Source of the DNA: Patescibacteria group bacterium
GTDB taxonomy: Bacteria; Patescibacteriota; Minisyncoccia; Phycocordibacterales; UBA12079
Direction of reading: 5' to 3'
Assembly: GCA_018821685.1 (NCBI GenBank)
Contig: JAHJLO010000038.1
Location: 1 to 5,556, forward strand
Length of the DNA: 5,556 nt
Shown: in pieces, positions 1 to 5,556 of the stretch
How the letters are laid out: each line of letters begins with the position of its first letter
Numbering within the stretch: position 1 is the stretch's first letter
The notes under the pieces: model-generated
What the model saw: the letters and a program-made list of their open reading frames with translations, nothing else
Databases searched by the model: none
What the model was told of the DNA's origin: nothing
Translations under genes and position numbers: made by a program

Positions 1-324
1 AGCCCAAGTAAGTATTCCTATCTTAGCAGGAAAGCCCCCTAAAATTTTTGGGTTTTTTTCAAGGAAAGAATAAATAAAATATAGAAATATAATAGGGATA
101 AATATCGGAACTAAATAAAGTATTTTTAGAGCAACAAGGGCTGTTACCTGATGATCTGCCATTCTGAAAAAGGTCATTGATAAAGACCACGCTGATACAT
201 TTAATGCCAAAAGAGAAAAAGATAAATTAATTTTTTCTACTTGCTTCGCATTAAAATAAATAATAAGAGCTAAAAACAAATTAGTTATTCCTATAATTAT
301 TAGAAATATATTTATGAAATCCAT
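1..324 (-). CDS. Membrane protein, N-terminal part: 7TM sensor region, probably of a histidine kinase (cut by window edge)
   Basis: Only the first 108 codons are visible; the gene runs off the left edge without a stop. The protein begins MDFINIFLIIIGITNLFLAL. Three hydrophobic helices are clear at about residues 3-25, 35-53 and 66-88, and a fourth seems to begin near 99. The pattern of a first helix with 'NLFLAL', a short polar loop with 'NAKQVEKINLSFSLLALNVSAWSL', then 'LKILYLVPIFIPIIFLYFIYSF' resembles the N-terminal 7TM region found in front of many bacterial histidine kinases (HisKA_7TM type). No kinase domain is in view, so the output could also be a diguanylate cyclase or another module. 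The ATG lies 4 bases after the TAA of the upstream reductase gene, so the two are probably co-transcribed. No Shine-Dalgarno sequence precedes it, and translational coupling is likely. The membrane protein call is firm; the sensor-kinase call is an inference from resemblance. Confidence 0.62.
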   Translation of the reverse strand, partial: MDFINIFLIIIGITNLFLALIIYFNAKQVEKINLSFSLLALNVSAWSLSMTFFRMADHQVTALVALKILYLVPIFIPIIFLYFIYSFLEKNPKILGGFPAKIGILTWA

Positions 325-328
325 TTTA

Positions 329-1480
329 TTATTGTAACTTATTTTTTACAAAATTTATCTCTTCAAGTGAATAAGTTTTAATTGAATTTTGAAATTTAGC
401 AGTAGTTAAATTTAATTCTTCTGCTAGGGAAGCTAGTTTGTCTAATGTTTCAAAATTTACTTCTTCCACTTCTCCAATTTTGTACATTGTTTCCATTTCA
501 GAATAACTGAGTATTATGACCTCCGCTAAACAGCTAAAAATATCCCCTTTGTTTCTTAGCCCAAATTTAAAGTTAGGGTTTATAATAGGTGAATTAGCAG
601 CACCTCCTTCTAAAATAAGAATATCTTTCCTTGAACTAACCACTTCCATGTCTACGTCAGTTGGTTGAGCGTCATCAACAACTACGGCTCCTGGTTTTAG
701 ATTTTCGGAACGAATAAGAGCTTCTGGTCTATTTGTCGCTGCGATTATTAAATCGGAATTTATTAAAAGATTTAGGTCCGTTGATTCGATGGTTTCCATT
801 TCTGGATTTATTTTTTTAAGCAACGAAGAAAGTTTTTTGATTTTTTCTTTTTTGTCAGATAAATCGATTAGATTTATTTTATTGTATCCTTTTTTTGCCA
901 AAATTTGCGCTGAAGCTGAGCCTATTGAACCCACAGCCCCTACCACTGAGACAAGAACATTTTTTTTATCTAAGTTTAGTTCGTTGGAAATATTAATTAA
1001 GGTATCGGTTACTATCTTTGCTGTGAATAATTTTCCTGTGGTGATTTTACAATTTGTATGATCTGCAATATCTAAACCTCCTCGAGTAAGAGAAGCTGTT
1101 AAGGCTCCCAGACCCAACAAAGAAGCCCCTTTTCTCTCTGCTAATTTTGCTGTTTTAATGATAAATTTTTTGGCTAATTCTCTATCTTCTAACATCTGCT
1201 CGGCTGTTAGAGGACAACTAATGGTCCAGCCCTTAATATATTTACCTGTTTTTTTGCTTTTTACTCCATAGATTTCAGAAACTGTGACCGGCCAGAAATA
1301 TCTGAGAATTTTTTCTATAGTTTTTTTTGATAGTTTTTTTAAAAAGGGGTATTTTCTAATAACATCTTTAGTATCTCTTGGGTGTACTAAAAAAGCGAAA
1401 CCCTCTTTTTTCTTAAATTGAGGTAGTAGTCTTATTATTAAATCATAGAACGCGTTACCTATTAATTTTAAAGTTTTCAT
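329..1480 (-). CDS. Acyl-ACP reductase-like / predicted amino acid dehydrogenase family (COG5322-like) Rossmann reductase
   Basis: This 383-residue protein resembles cyanobacterial long-chain acyl-ACP reductase (AAR), which reduces acyl-ACP or acyl-CoA to a fatty aldehyde with NADPH. The similarity is collinear. 'FAFLVHPRD' (28-36) matches the AAR N-terminus. 'LLGLGALTASL' (121-131) matches 'ISALGGFTSI'. 'TTGK..TA' (147-154) matches 'TTGNTHTA'. The Rossmann loop 'VVGAVGSIGSA' (179-189) matches 'VVGATGDIGSA'. 'VVVDDAQP' (266-273) and 'ILEGG' (289-293) match 'VLIDGGYP' and 'VLNGG'. 'IFSCLAEVIIL' (314-324) matches 'MFACFAEAMLL'. Cys317 falls on the AAR Cys294, the residue that forms the acyl-thioester intermediate. 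The protein is about 40 residues longer than AAR, partly because of a basic, amphipathic N-terminal stretch (1-27). No aldehyde decarbonylase or carboxyltransferase neighbour is seen, unlike in cyanobacteria. The ATG at 1480 is placed just behind a strong promoter. Family placement is good; the true substrate is unknown and could be another acyl or aminoacyl thioester. Confidence 0.8.
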   Translation of the reverse strand: MKTLKLIGNAFYDLIIRLLPQFKKKEGFAFLVHPRDTKDVIRKYPFLKKLSKKTIEKILRYFWPVTVSEIYGVKSKKTGKYIKGWTISCPLTAEQMLEDRELAKKFIIKTAKLAERKGASLLGLGALTASLTRGGLDIADHTNCKITTGKLFTAKIVTDTLINISNELNLDKKNVLVSVVGAVGSIGSASAQILAKKGYNKINLIDLSDKKEKIKKLSSLLKKINPEMETIESTDLNLLINSDLIIAATNRPEALIRSENLKPGAVVVDDAQPTDVDMEVVSSRKDILILEGGAANSPIINPNFKFGLRNKGDIFSCLAEVIILSYSEMETMYKIGEVEEVNFETLDKLASLAEELNLTTAKFQNSIKTYSLEEINFVKNKLQ

Positions 1481-1488
1481 TGACTAGT

Positions 1489-1516
1489 ATTATAGCTTAT
1501 AAAAGTTTTTTTCCAA
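1489..1516 (-). promoter_or_regulatory. Promoter of the reductase / 7TM sensor unit (near-leaderless)
   Basis: On the minus strand a perfect TATAAT lies at 1494-1489. A TTGGAA (4 of 6 matches to TTGACA) lies at 1516-1511, with a 16-base spacer. Normal spacing puts the transcription start near 1482, only about 2 bases before the ATG at 1480. The mRNA would then be leaderless or nearly so, which fits the lack of any Shine-Dalgarno sequence in front of this ATG. The assignment rests on consensus match and position only. Confidence 0.5.
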
Positions 1517-1533
1517 GTTTTTAAATGATAGTG

Positions 1534-1552
1534 TTGTTAACAAAATTTTGTT
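1534..1552. promoter_or_regulatory. Overlapping palindromes between the divergent promoters (possible operator)
   Basis: TTGTTAACAA (1534-1543) and AACAAAATTTTGTT (1539-1552) are both perfect palindromes and share five bases. The second overlaps the first two bases of the plus-strand -35 box, and both lie upstream of the minus-strand promoter. The position suits a dimeric regulator acting on both directions. The sequence is AT-rich, however, and a palindrome of this size is expected about once by chance in a window of this composition. Confidence 0.22.
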
Positions 1553-1579
1553 GGTAAAATATTTTTTTTGTTTTATAAT
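1551..1579 (+). promoter_or_regulatory. Promoter of the O-antigen ligase-like gene
   Basis: A perfect TATAAT at 1574-1579 is preceded by TTGGTA (4 of 6 to TTGACA) at 1551-1556 with a 17-base spacer. The predicted transcription start is near 1586, giving a leader of about 92 bases before the ATG at 1678. The leader contains a possible weak hairpin (1621-1632 pairing with 1653-1664). No other -10/-35 pair of similar quality was seen closer to the start codon. Confidence 0.48.
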
Positions 1580-1677
1580 AGTAGTTAATTAGAAATTATT
1601 AACAATTAATAGGTTAAATCTTCTAAAACAAACTTCACAAGAATAATGTATTTTTGTTTTGGGGTTAAATTAAAAAT

Positions 1678-3867
1678 ATGATTGAAACTCAAGAGGTTAA
1701 AAGTTACTCAGACTCAAATTCTTCAAAAACACCAAAAAAAGACACAACTTCTTTTGTTATTTTGCTAGGATTGGTTTTGTTATTACCAATATTTTTTGTT
1801 CCGTTTCCTTCCTTTTCTTTCCTATTTAGCAAGGGAATATTTTTATCACTGTCCGTAATAATTTTAGCTTTGTTATGGATCGTATCTCGACTAAAAGACG
1901 GAACTTTTACTTCGTCTAGAGAACCTTTGTTGATTGTTGGTATTTCTATCCCTTTTGTATATCTACTTTCGTCGCTTTTTTCAGGATCTGTGATGACCTC
2001 TCTTGTCGGACAAGGGTTTGAGGTTGGTACTTTTGTTTCTATCTCACTTTTGTTTTTATTGATGTTTTTGACAACTTCAATTCTTAAGACAAAAGAAAGG
2101 GTTTACTATACATTTTTCCTATTTTTCATTTCATTCTTTATAATTTCAGCGCTTCAACTCCTAAGATTGTTTGTAGGTCCTGAATTTATGTCTTTTGGGG
2201 TTCTTAATGACCTTACTTCAAATTTCATCGGTAAATGGAATGAATTGTCTATTTTTTACGGATTGACGGCGTTACTTTCTTTAGTAACCATTGAATTTAT
2301 TGATCACAGCAAACTTATAAAAACTCTAAGTTTTATAATTTTAACGCTGTCTCTTTTCTTTATTGCACTGGTTAACTTTACAACTGTTTGGGTTGTTATA
2401 GGTATTTTTGCGTTTATTCTTGTTTCTTTTATTATCTCTTCAAACAAATTTTCTACAAAAACACCAGCTGGTCTAAAAAGTAAAAAATTTCCAACGATTT
2501 CCTTGGTGGTTGTTTTTATGACACTACTCTTTATTATTGGGGGAAATAATATCGGAGGACAACTTTCAAATCATTTTGGTATTTCTAATACAGAAGTAAG
2601 ACCTTCTGTTCAGGGAACTTGGGATGTCGCTCAGGGAACACTTAAAACAAAACAGGCTTTCTTAGGTGCTGGTCCTAATAAATTTGTTAGCCAATGGCTT
2701 GTTTACAAACCATTGGGGGTAAACAGTACTATTTTTTGGAATACTGATTTCAATACGGGAGTTAGTTTCTTGTTGACTTCTCTTATTACTGTTGGACTTG
2801 TTGGATTCTTGTTCTGGGTTATCTTTTTAGGAATTTTATTCTATAAAGGGTTCCGCTCTCTTTTTGCTCATACTGAAAATAGAGTTGATGCTTACCTACT
2901 GCCTCTTGCTTATTTTGCCACAGTTTATTTATGGATTTTCTCAATTATTTATGTTCCGACAAACGCGATAATGGCTTTGACCTTTATTTTTACTGGAGTA
3001 CTAGTTTCTCTTATGATCCAGAATGGGGTTGTAAAAACTAAAAGAGTATCTTTTAAAGATAATCAGAGAGCTGATTTTATCTTAGTTTTTGTTTTGATTT
3101 TCCTTGTCTTGGTTTCTGTTGTTACTGCATATGGAATTACTCAAAAGTTTATCGCGTCTGCTTATACTCAGAAAGGTCTTCTTGAATTAAATAAAGAAGG
3201 TGCTGTATTAAGTGAAACTGAAAATAATATCATTAAAGCTATTAACCTATCAGGAAATGATTCTTATTATCGATTTTTGTCAGAAATTAATTTGATTAAT
3301 TTACAAGGATTATTGAGTAAAGAAGATTTGTCTGAAGAAGAATTAAGAACTCAATTTCAGTCACTTCTAGAACAAGCTATTCAAAATGCTCGGAAAGCAA
3401 CTGAGGTTGATAAAACAAATTATCAAAACTGGGTTTCTCTAGGAAGAGTTTATGAAACTGTAATTTTGTTTGGTGTTGAAGGTGCTTATAATGAGGCTAT
3501 GGATTCTTACGTTAAAGCTGTTAACCTTAGCCCCCTTAACCCGTTGTTGATGCTTAATTTAGGAGTGTTGGAATACAACAATAAGAATTACGAGAGTGCT
3601 ATGTTGGTTCTAGAAAGGTCAGTGATGATGAAACCTGATTATTCAGATGCTAAATATTATTTAGGTTTAACTTATTATAATTTAGGACGAGTAACAGACG
3701 CAATCCCTCAGTTTGAAGATCTAGTTCAATTGAACCCAGAGAGTAAAGAGGTTGCCGCTGTTCTCGCTAATCTTAAGGGAGGAAAAGAACCTTTTGCTGG
3801 TTTCCAGGGAGTTCAGGACCAAGCTGTTGCTCCTGTTGAAGATGAAATGGAAGCTGTTATTGAATAA
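1678..3867 (+). CDS. O-antigen ligase/polymerase-like membrane protein with C-terminal TPR domain
   Basis: The 729-residue protein has a short polar N-terminal tail (1-23), then about a dozen hydrophobic helices between residues 24 and 490, then a soluble helical domain. Family members (Wzy/WaaL, PilO/PglL-like) polymerise lipid-linked glycans or transfer them to an acceptor on the outer face of the membrane. The main signature is the loop from Arg308 through 'GTWDVAQGTLKTKQAFLGAGPNKF', which matches the usual R..W..a.......G.G...F pattern. The helix that follows begins 'DFNTGVSFLLTSLITVGLVG' (357-376), where many relatives have a His-Asn pair; here it is Phe-Asn. After the last helix (about 467-486) come an extra helical region (496-575) and three TPR units at roughly 581-620, 621-654 and 655-688, ending in an acidic tail. 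An in-frame TAA at 1666 leaves the ATG at 1678 as the only good start. The gene ends in tandem TAA TAA, and the MurJ-like gene follows after 29 bases. Substrate and acceptor cannot be read from the sequence. Confidence 0.78.
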   Translation: MIETQEVKSYSDSNSSKTPKKDTTSFVILLGLVLLLPIFFVPFPSFSFLFSKGIFLSLSVIILALLWIVSRLKDGTFTSSREPLLIVGISIPFVYLLSSLFSGSVMTSLVGQGFEVGTFVSISLLFLLMFLTTSILKTKERVYYTFFLFFISFFIISALQLLRLFVGPEFMSFGVLNDLTSNFIGKWNELSIFYGLTALLSLVTIEFIDHSKLIKTLSFIILTLSLFFIALVNFTTVWVVIGIFAFILVSFIISSNKFSTKTPAGLKSKKFPTISLVVVFMTLLFIIGGNNIGGQLSNHFGISNTEVRPSVQGTWDVAQGTLKTKQAFLGAGPNKFVSQWLVYKPLGVNSTIFWNTDFNTGVSFLLTSLITVGLVGFLFWVIFLGILFYKGFRSLFAHTENRVDAYLLPLAYFATVYLWIFSIIYVPTNAIMALTFIFTGVLVSLMIQNGVVKTKRVSFKDNQRADFILVFVLIFLVLVSVVTAYGITQKFIASAYTQKGLLELNKEGAVLSETENNIIKAINLSGNDSYYRFLSEINLINLQGLLSKEDLSEEELRTQFQSLLEQAIQNARKATEVDKTNYQNWVSLGRVYETVILFGVEGAYNEAMDSYVKAVNLSPLNPLLMLNLGVLEYNNKNYESAMLVLERSVMMKPDYSDAKYYLGLTYYNLGRVTDAIPQFEDLVQLNPESKEVAAVLANLKGGKEPFAGFQGVQDQAVAPVEDEMEAVIE

Positions 3868-3896
3868 TAAATTATTAATTTGCTGAGATCAAGGGA

Positions 3897-5556
3897 ATGG
3901 TAAAGAGAATTTTAAAAATCCTTAATATAGAGATAAGCGGACTCCATGAGGCCGCTTATCTTTTGGGTGCTTTTGCTTTTGCTTCGCATCTTTTGGCTCT
4001 CTTGAGGGATAGGTCTTTGGCTTATTTTTTTGGAGCAGGGGAGACTCTTGATATTTATTACGCATCTTTCCGATTACCTGATTTTATTTTTATTACGGTA
4101 GCTTCAATTGTTTCCATTTCAGTATTGATTCCCTTTTTAGCGGATAAGTCTCGAGAAGAAAATGGAGGTATGCAGAATTTTGTTGATAGTATCTTCACTA
4201 CTTTTTTTCTATTTATTGTTATTGTTAGCGGAATTTTATTCTTCTTTACTCCTTGGATTGTTATCGCAATGTTTCCTGGCTTTGAGGGAGAAGCTCTCGC
4301 TAAAACTATTTCTTTAACAAGGATATTACTGTTGTCCCCAATTCTTCTTGGACTCTCCAATCTGTTCGCTAGTATTATCCAGATAAATAAAAAGTTTGTC
4401 GTCTACGCTTTAAGCCCTCTTTTGTATAATATCGGAATTATTTTTGGTATTTTCTTTTTATATCCACGTTTCGGGATTGAAGGTCTAGCCTACGGAGTTG
4501 TGTTAGGAGCTCTGTTACATTTATTAATTCAAATACCAGTTGCTTCTGGGGTTGGTCTGTTACCAAAATTATCTACAAAAATTAATTTAAAAGATGTAAA
4601 GAAAGTTACATTACTTTCTTTACCAAGAACTTTGACCATGTCAGCAAATCAAATTGCGCTGTTCTTTTTGGTTGGTATGGCCTCTGTAATGGGTGTAGGA
4701 GCTATTTCTGTATTCAGTCTCTCTTTTAATTTGCAGGCAGTTCCTTTGAGTATTATTGGGGTTAGCTATTCAGTAGCAGCTTTTCCGACATTAGCCAAAT
4801 TATTTTCAAAAGGAGAAAAAGACAAATTTTTAAAGCAAATAATTTCTGCGACGAGACACGTTATTTTTTGGTCATTTCCCGCGCTGGTTTTGTTTATTGT
4901 TTTAAGGGCTCAAATAGTAAGAACTATTTTTGGAGCAGGGGAGTTCGATTGGTCTGACACAAGATTAACAGCTGCTTGTTTAGCTATGTTTGCTTTTTCT
5001 ATAACCGCTCAGAGTCTTAACCTTTTGTTTATAAGAGGTTATTACGCCATGGGTAATACAAAAAGACCTCTTTTCATCAATGTATTTTCTTCGGTAACCA
5101 TAATTGGTTGGGCTATTCTGTTAAATTGGTGTTTTGTTAATATTGATTTATTTAGATATTTTATCGAATCAATGTTTCGAGTTGAAAATCTTGAGGGAAC
5201 TATCGTTTTAATGTTGGCTTTAAGCTATTCATTGGGAACTATTATGAATGCTGGTCTTTTAATGGTTATGTTCCAAAAAGATTTTAAGAACTTTATTTCG
5301 TTTATCTCGGGTACTTTTTGGCACAGCCTTTCCTCTTCTGTTGTAATTGGTTACGTTGCCTATAAATTTTTAGATATTTTTGCTCAATTTTTAAACCTTG
5401 ATACTTTGTGGGGAATTTTCTTCCAGGGTCTTTTTGCCGGAATTATAGGTATCATAGCTGGTGTTATTATTCTTTGGGTTTTAAAAAATAAAGAGCTTCA
5501 AGAAATTCGTTCGGCTTTGAACAAAAAGATTTGGAAGTCGGGGGCTATACTACCTG
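3897..5556 (+). CDS. murJ: MurJ-family (MOP superfamily) lipid-linked oligosaccharide flippase, C-terminus cut by window edge
   Basis: An ORF of 553 codons is open at the right edge; the final cytosolic tail ('NKELQEIRSALNKK') is already visible, so little is missing. MurJ flips lipid II across the cytoplasmic membrane for peptidoglycan synthesis. There are about 14 hydrophobic helices. Family motifs are 'LLALLRDR' (32-39), 'FGAGETLDIYYASFRLPDF' (45-63), 'LPRTLTMSANQIALFF' (242-257), 'PLSIIGVSYSVAAFPTLAK' (283-301), 'IFGAGEFDWSDTRLTA' (344-359) and 'RGYYAMGNTKRPL' (380-392). Arg37, Asp38 and Arg59 match the charged N-lobe cavity residues of characterised MurJ. The C-lobe cavity arginine (E. 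coli R270) falls on Asn278. An in-frame TAA at 3876 makes the ATG at 3897 the first start. AAGGGA directly abuts that ATG, too close for a normal ribosome binding site. Co-transcription with the ligase-like gene is likely. A Wzx-like role serving that neighbour is an alternative to lipid II export. Confidence 0.88.
   Translation, partial: MVKRILKILNIEISGLHEAAYLLGAFAFASHLLALLRDRSLAYFFGAGETLDIYYASFRLPDFIFITVASIVSISVLIPFLADKSREENGGMQNFVDSIFTTFFLFIVIVSGILFFFTPWIVIAMFPGFEGEALAKTISLTRILLLSPILLGLSNLFASIIQINKKFVVYALSPLLYNIGIIFGIFFLYPRFGIEGLAYGVVLGALLHLLIQIPVASGVGLLPKLSTKINLKDVKKVTLLSLPRTLTMSANQIALFFLVGMASVMGVGAISVFSLSFNLQAVPLSIIGVSYSVAAFPTLAKLFSKGEKDKFLKQIISATRHVIFWSFPALVLFIVLRAQIVRTIFGAGEFDWSDTRLTAACLAMFAFSITAQSLNLLFIRGYYAMGNTKRPLFINVFSSVTIIGWAILLNWCFVNIDLFRYFIESMFRVENLEGTIVLMLALSYSLGTIMNAGLLMVMFQKDFKNFISFISGTFWHSLSSSVVIGYVAYKFLDIFAQFLNLDTLWGIFFQGLFAGIIGIIAGVIILWVLKNKELQEIRSALNKKIWKSGAILP
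3931..3964 (+). terminator. Terminator-like hairpin inside the first codons of murJ
   Basis: AGATAAGCGG (3931-3940) pairs perfectly with CCGCTTATCT (3952-3961). Inside, after one A-G mismatch, CTC (3942-3944) pairs with GAG (3948-3950) around a CAT loop. TTTT (3961-3964) closes the structure, then GGG follows. The shape is that of an intrinsic terminator, 64 bases after the stop of the ligase-like gene, but it lies within codons 12-23 of the flippase gene. The short T-tract argues for partial termination or attenuation, or for an RNA structure at the start of translation, rather than a full stop. The encoded 'SGLHEAAYLLG' looks like normal family sequence, so the coding start should not simply be moved downstream. 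Confidence 0.4.
4027..4043 (+). repeat. Copy 1 of a 17-base direct repeat (FGAGE, N-lobe of MurJ)
   Basis: TTTTTGGAGCAGGGGAG is identical to the copy at 4927-4943, exactly 900 bases (300 codons) away and in the same frame. Both encode the FGAGE motif that follows the paired helices in each lobe of the flippase. It reflects the two-fold internal pseudo-symmetry of the MOP fold, with unusually exact codon identity. Confidence 0.7.
4927..4943 (+). repeat. Copy 2 of the 17-base direct repeat (FGAGE, C-lobe of MurJ)
   Basis: This is the second identical copy of the 17-mer at 4027-4043, encoding FGAGE at residues 345-349. The flanking bases and residues differ (ETLDIYY against EFDWSDT), so only the motif core is shared at the DNA level. 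Confidence 0.7.

Noticed and set aside
789..1061. Plus-strand open frame of 90 codons
   Set aside because: It lies wholly antisense to the reductase gene, whose reading is supported by family motifs. Its translation shows no domain, and it has no promoter or ribosome binding site.
1481..1677. tRNA, small RNA gene or CRISPR repeat in the intergenic region
   Set aside because: There is no cloverleaf, no spaced identical repeats and no G+C-rich stem; only AT-rich promoter-like sequence and short palindromes are present.
3961..3999. A later start for the flippase gene, downstream of the hairpin
   Set aside because: No suitable ATG follows closely, and the residues encoded across the hairpin (SGLHEAAYLLG) look like the normal first helix region of the family, so the ATG at 3897 was kept.
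4058..4360. Minus-strand open frame of 100 codons
   Set aside because: It is antisense to the well-supported flippase gene, has a basic low-complexity translation and no recognisable family.
1678..5556. Recoded stop codons (UGA as Gly or Trp, as in some CPR lineages)
   Set aside because: No in-frame TGA occurs in the four genes, Gly is written with GGN and Trp with TGG, and the visible stops are TAA, so the standard code is enough.
1..5556. Insertion sequence, prophage or integron parts
   Set aside because: No transposase, integrase or terminal inverted repeat was seen, and base composition looks even across the genes.

Overview
The window is AT-rich (roughly one third G+C by eye) and holds two divergent gene pairs on either side of a 197-base intergenic region. 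All genes read through in the standard code, and every visible stop is TAA. None has a well-placed Shine-Dalgarno sequence. AT-richness, weak ribosome binding sites, a TPR-bearing O-antigen-ligase-like membrane protein and a MurJ-family flippase with an N-terminal 'SGLHEAAYLLG' stretch together suggest a Candidate Phyla Radiation (Patescibacteria) bacterium, perhaps of the Parcubacteria group. That is an inference from family resemblance, not proof.

Left half, minus strand (1-1480). A 383-residue Rossmann-fold reductase of the predicted amino acid dehydrogenase / acyl-ACP reductase family (COG5322-like) comes first. It keeps the cysteine that carries the acyl group in cyanobacterial fatty acyl-ACP reductase. 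Four bases after its stop starts a membrane protein that leaves the window on the left. Its 108 visible residues resemble the 7TM sensor region found at the front of some histidine kinases. A good promoter lies so close to the reductase start that the transcript would be nearly leaderless.

Middle (1481-1677). The divergent promoter region holds a perfect TATAAT on each strand, overlapping short palindromes between the two promoters, and a possible weak hairpin in the plus-strand leader.

Right half, plus strand (1678-5556). A 729-residue polytopic membrane protein of the O-antigen ligase/polymerase superfamily has a C-terminal TPR domain. It is followed after 29 bases by a MurJ/MOP-family lipid-linked oligosaccharide flippase that is open at the right edge (553 codons visible, probably nearly complete). 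A strong terminator-like hairpin followed by four T lies inside the first codons of the flippase gene.

The plus-strand pair looks like a flip-and-transfer module for a lipid-linked glycan, in which the flippase exports the precursor and the ligase-like protein polymerises or transfers it outside. The minus-strand pair looks like an acyl-thioester or lipid-modifying reductase beside a membrane sensor. The window therefore centres on the cell envelope. The least ordinary items are the acyl-ACP-reductase-like gene, the hairpin inside the flippase start, and two family-typical polar residues that appear to be missing (the ligase His and the MurJ central Arg).
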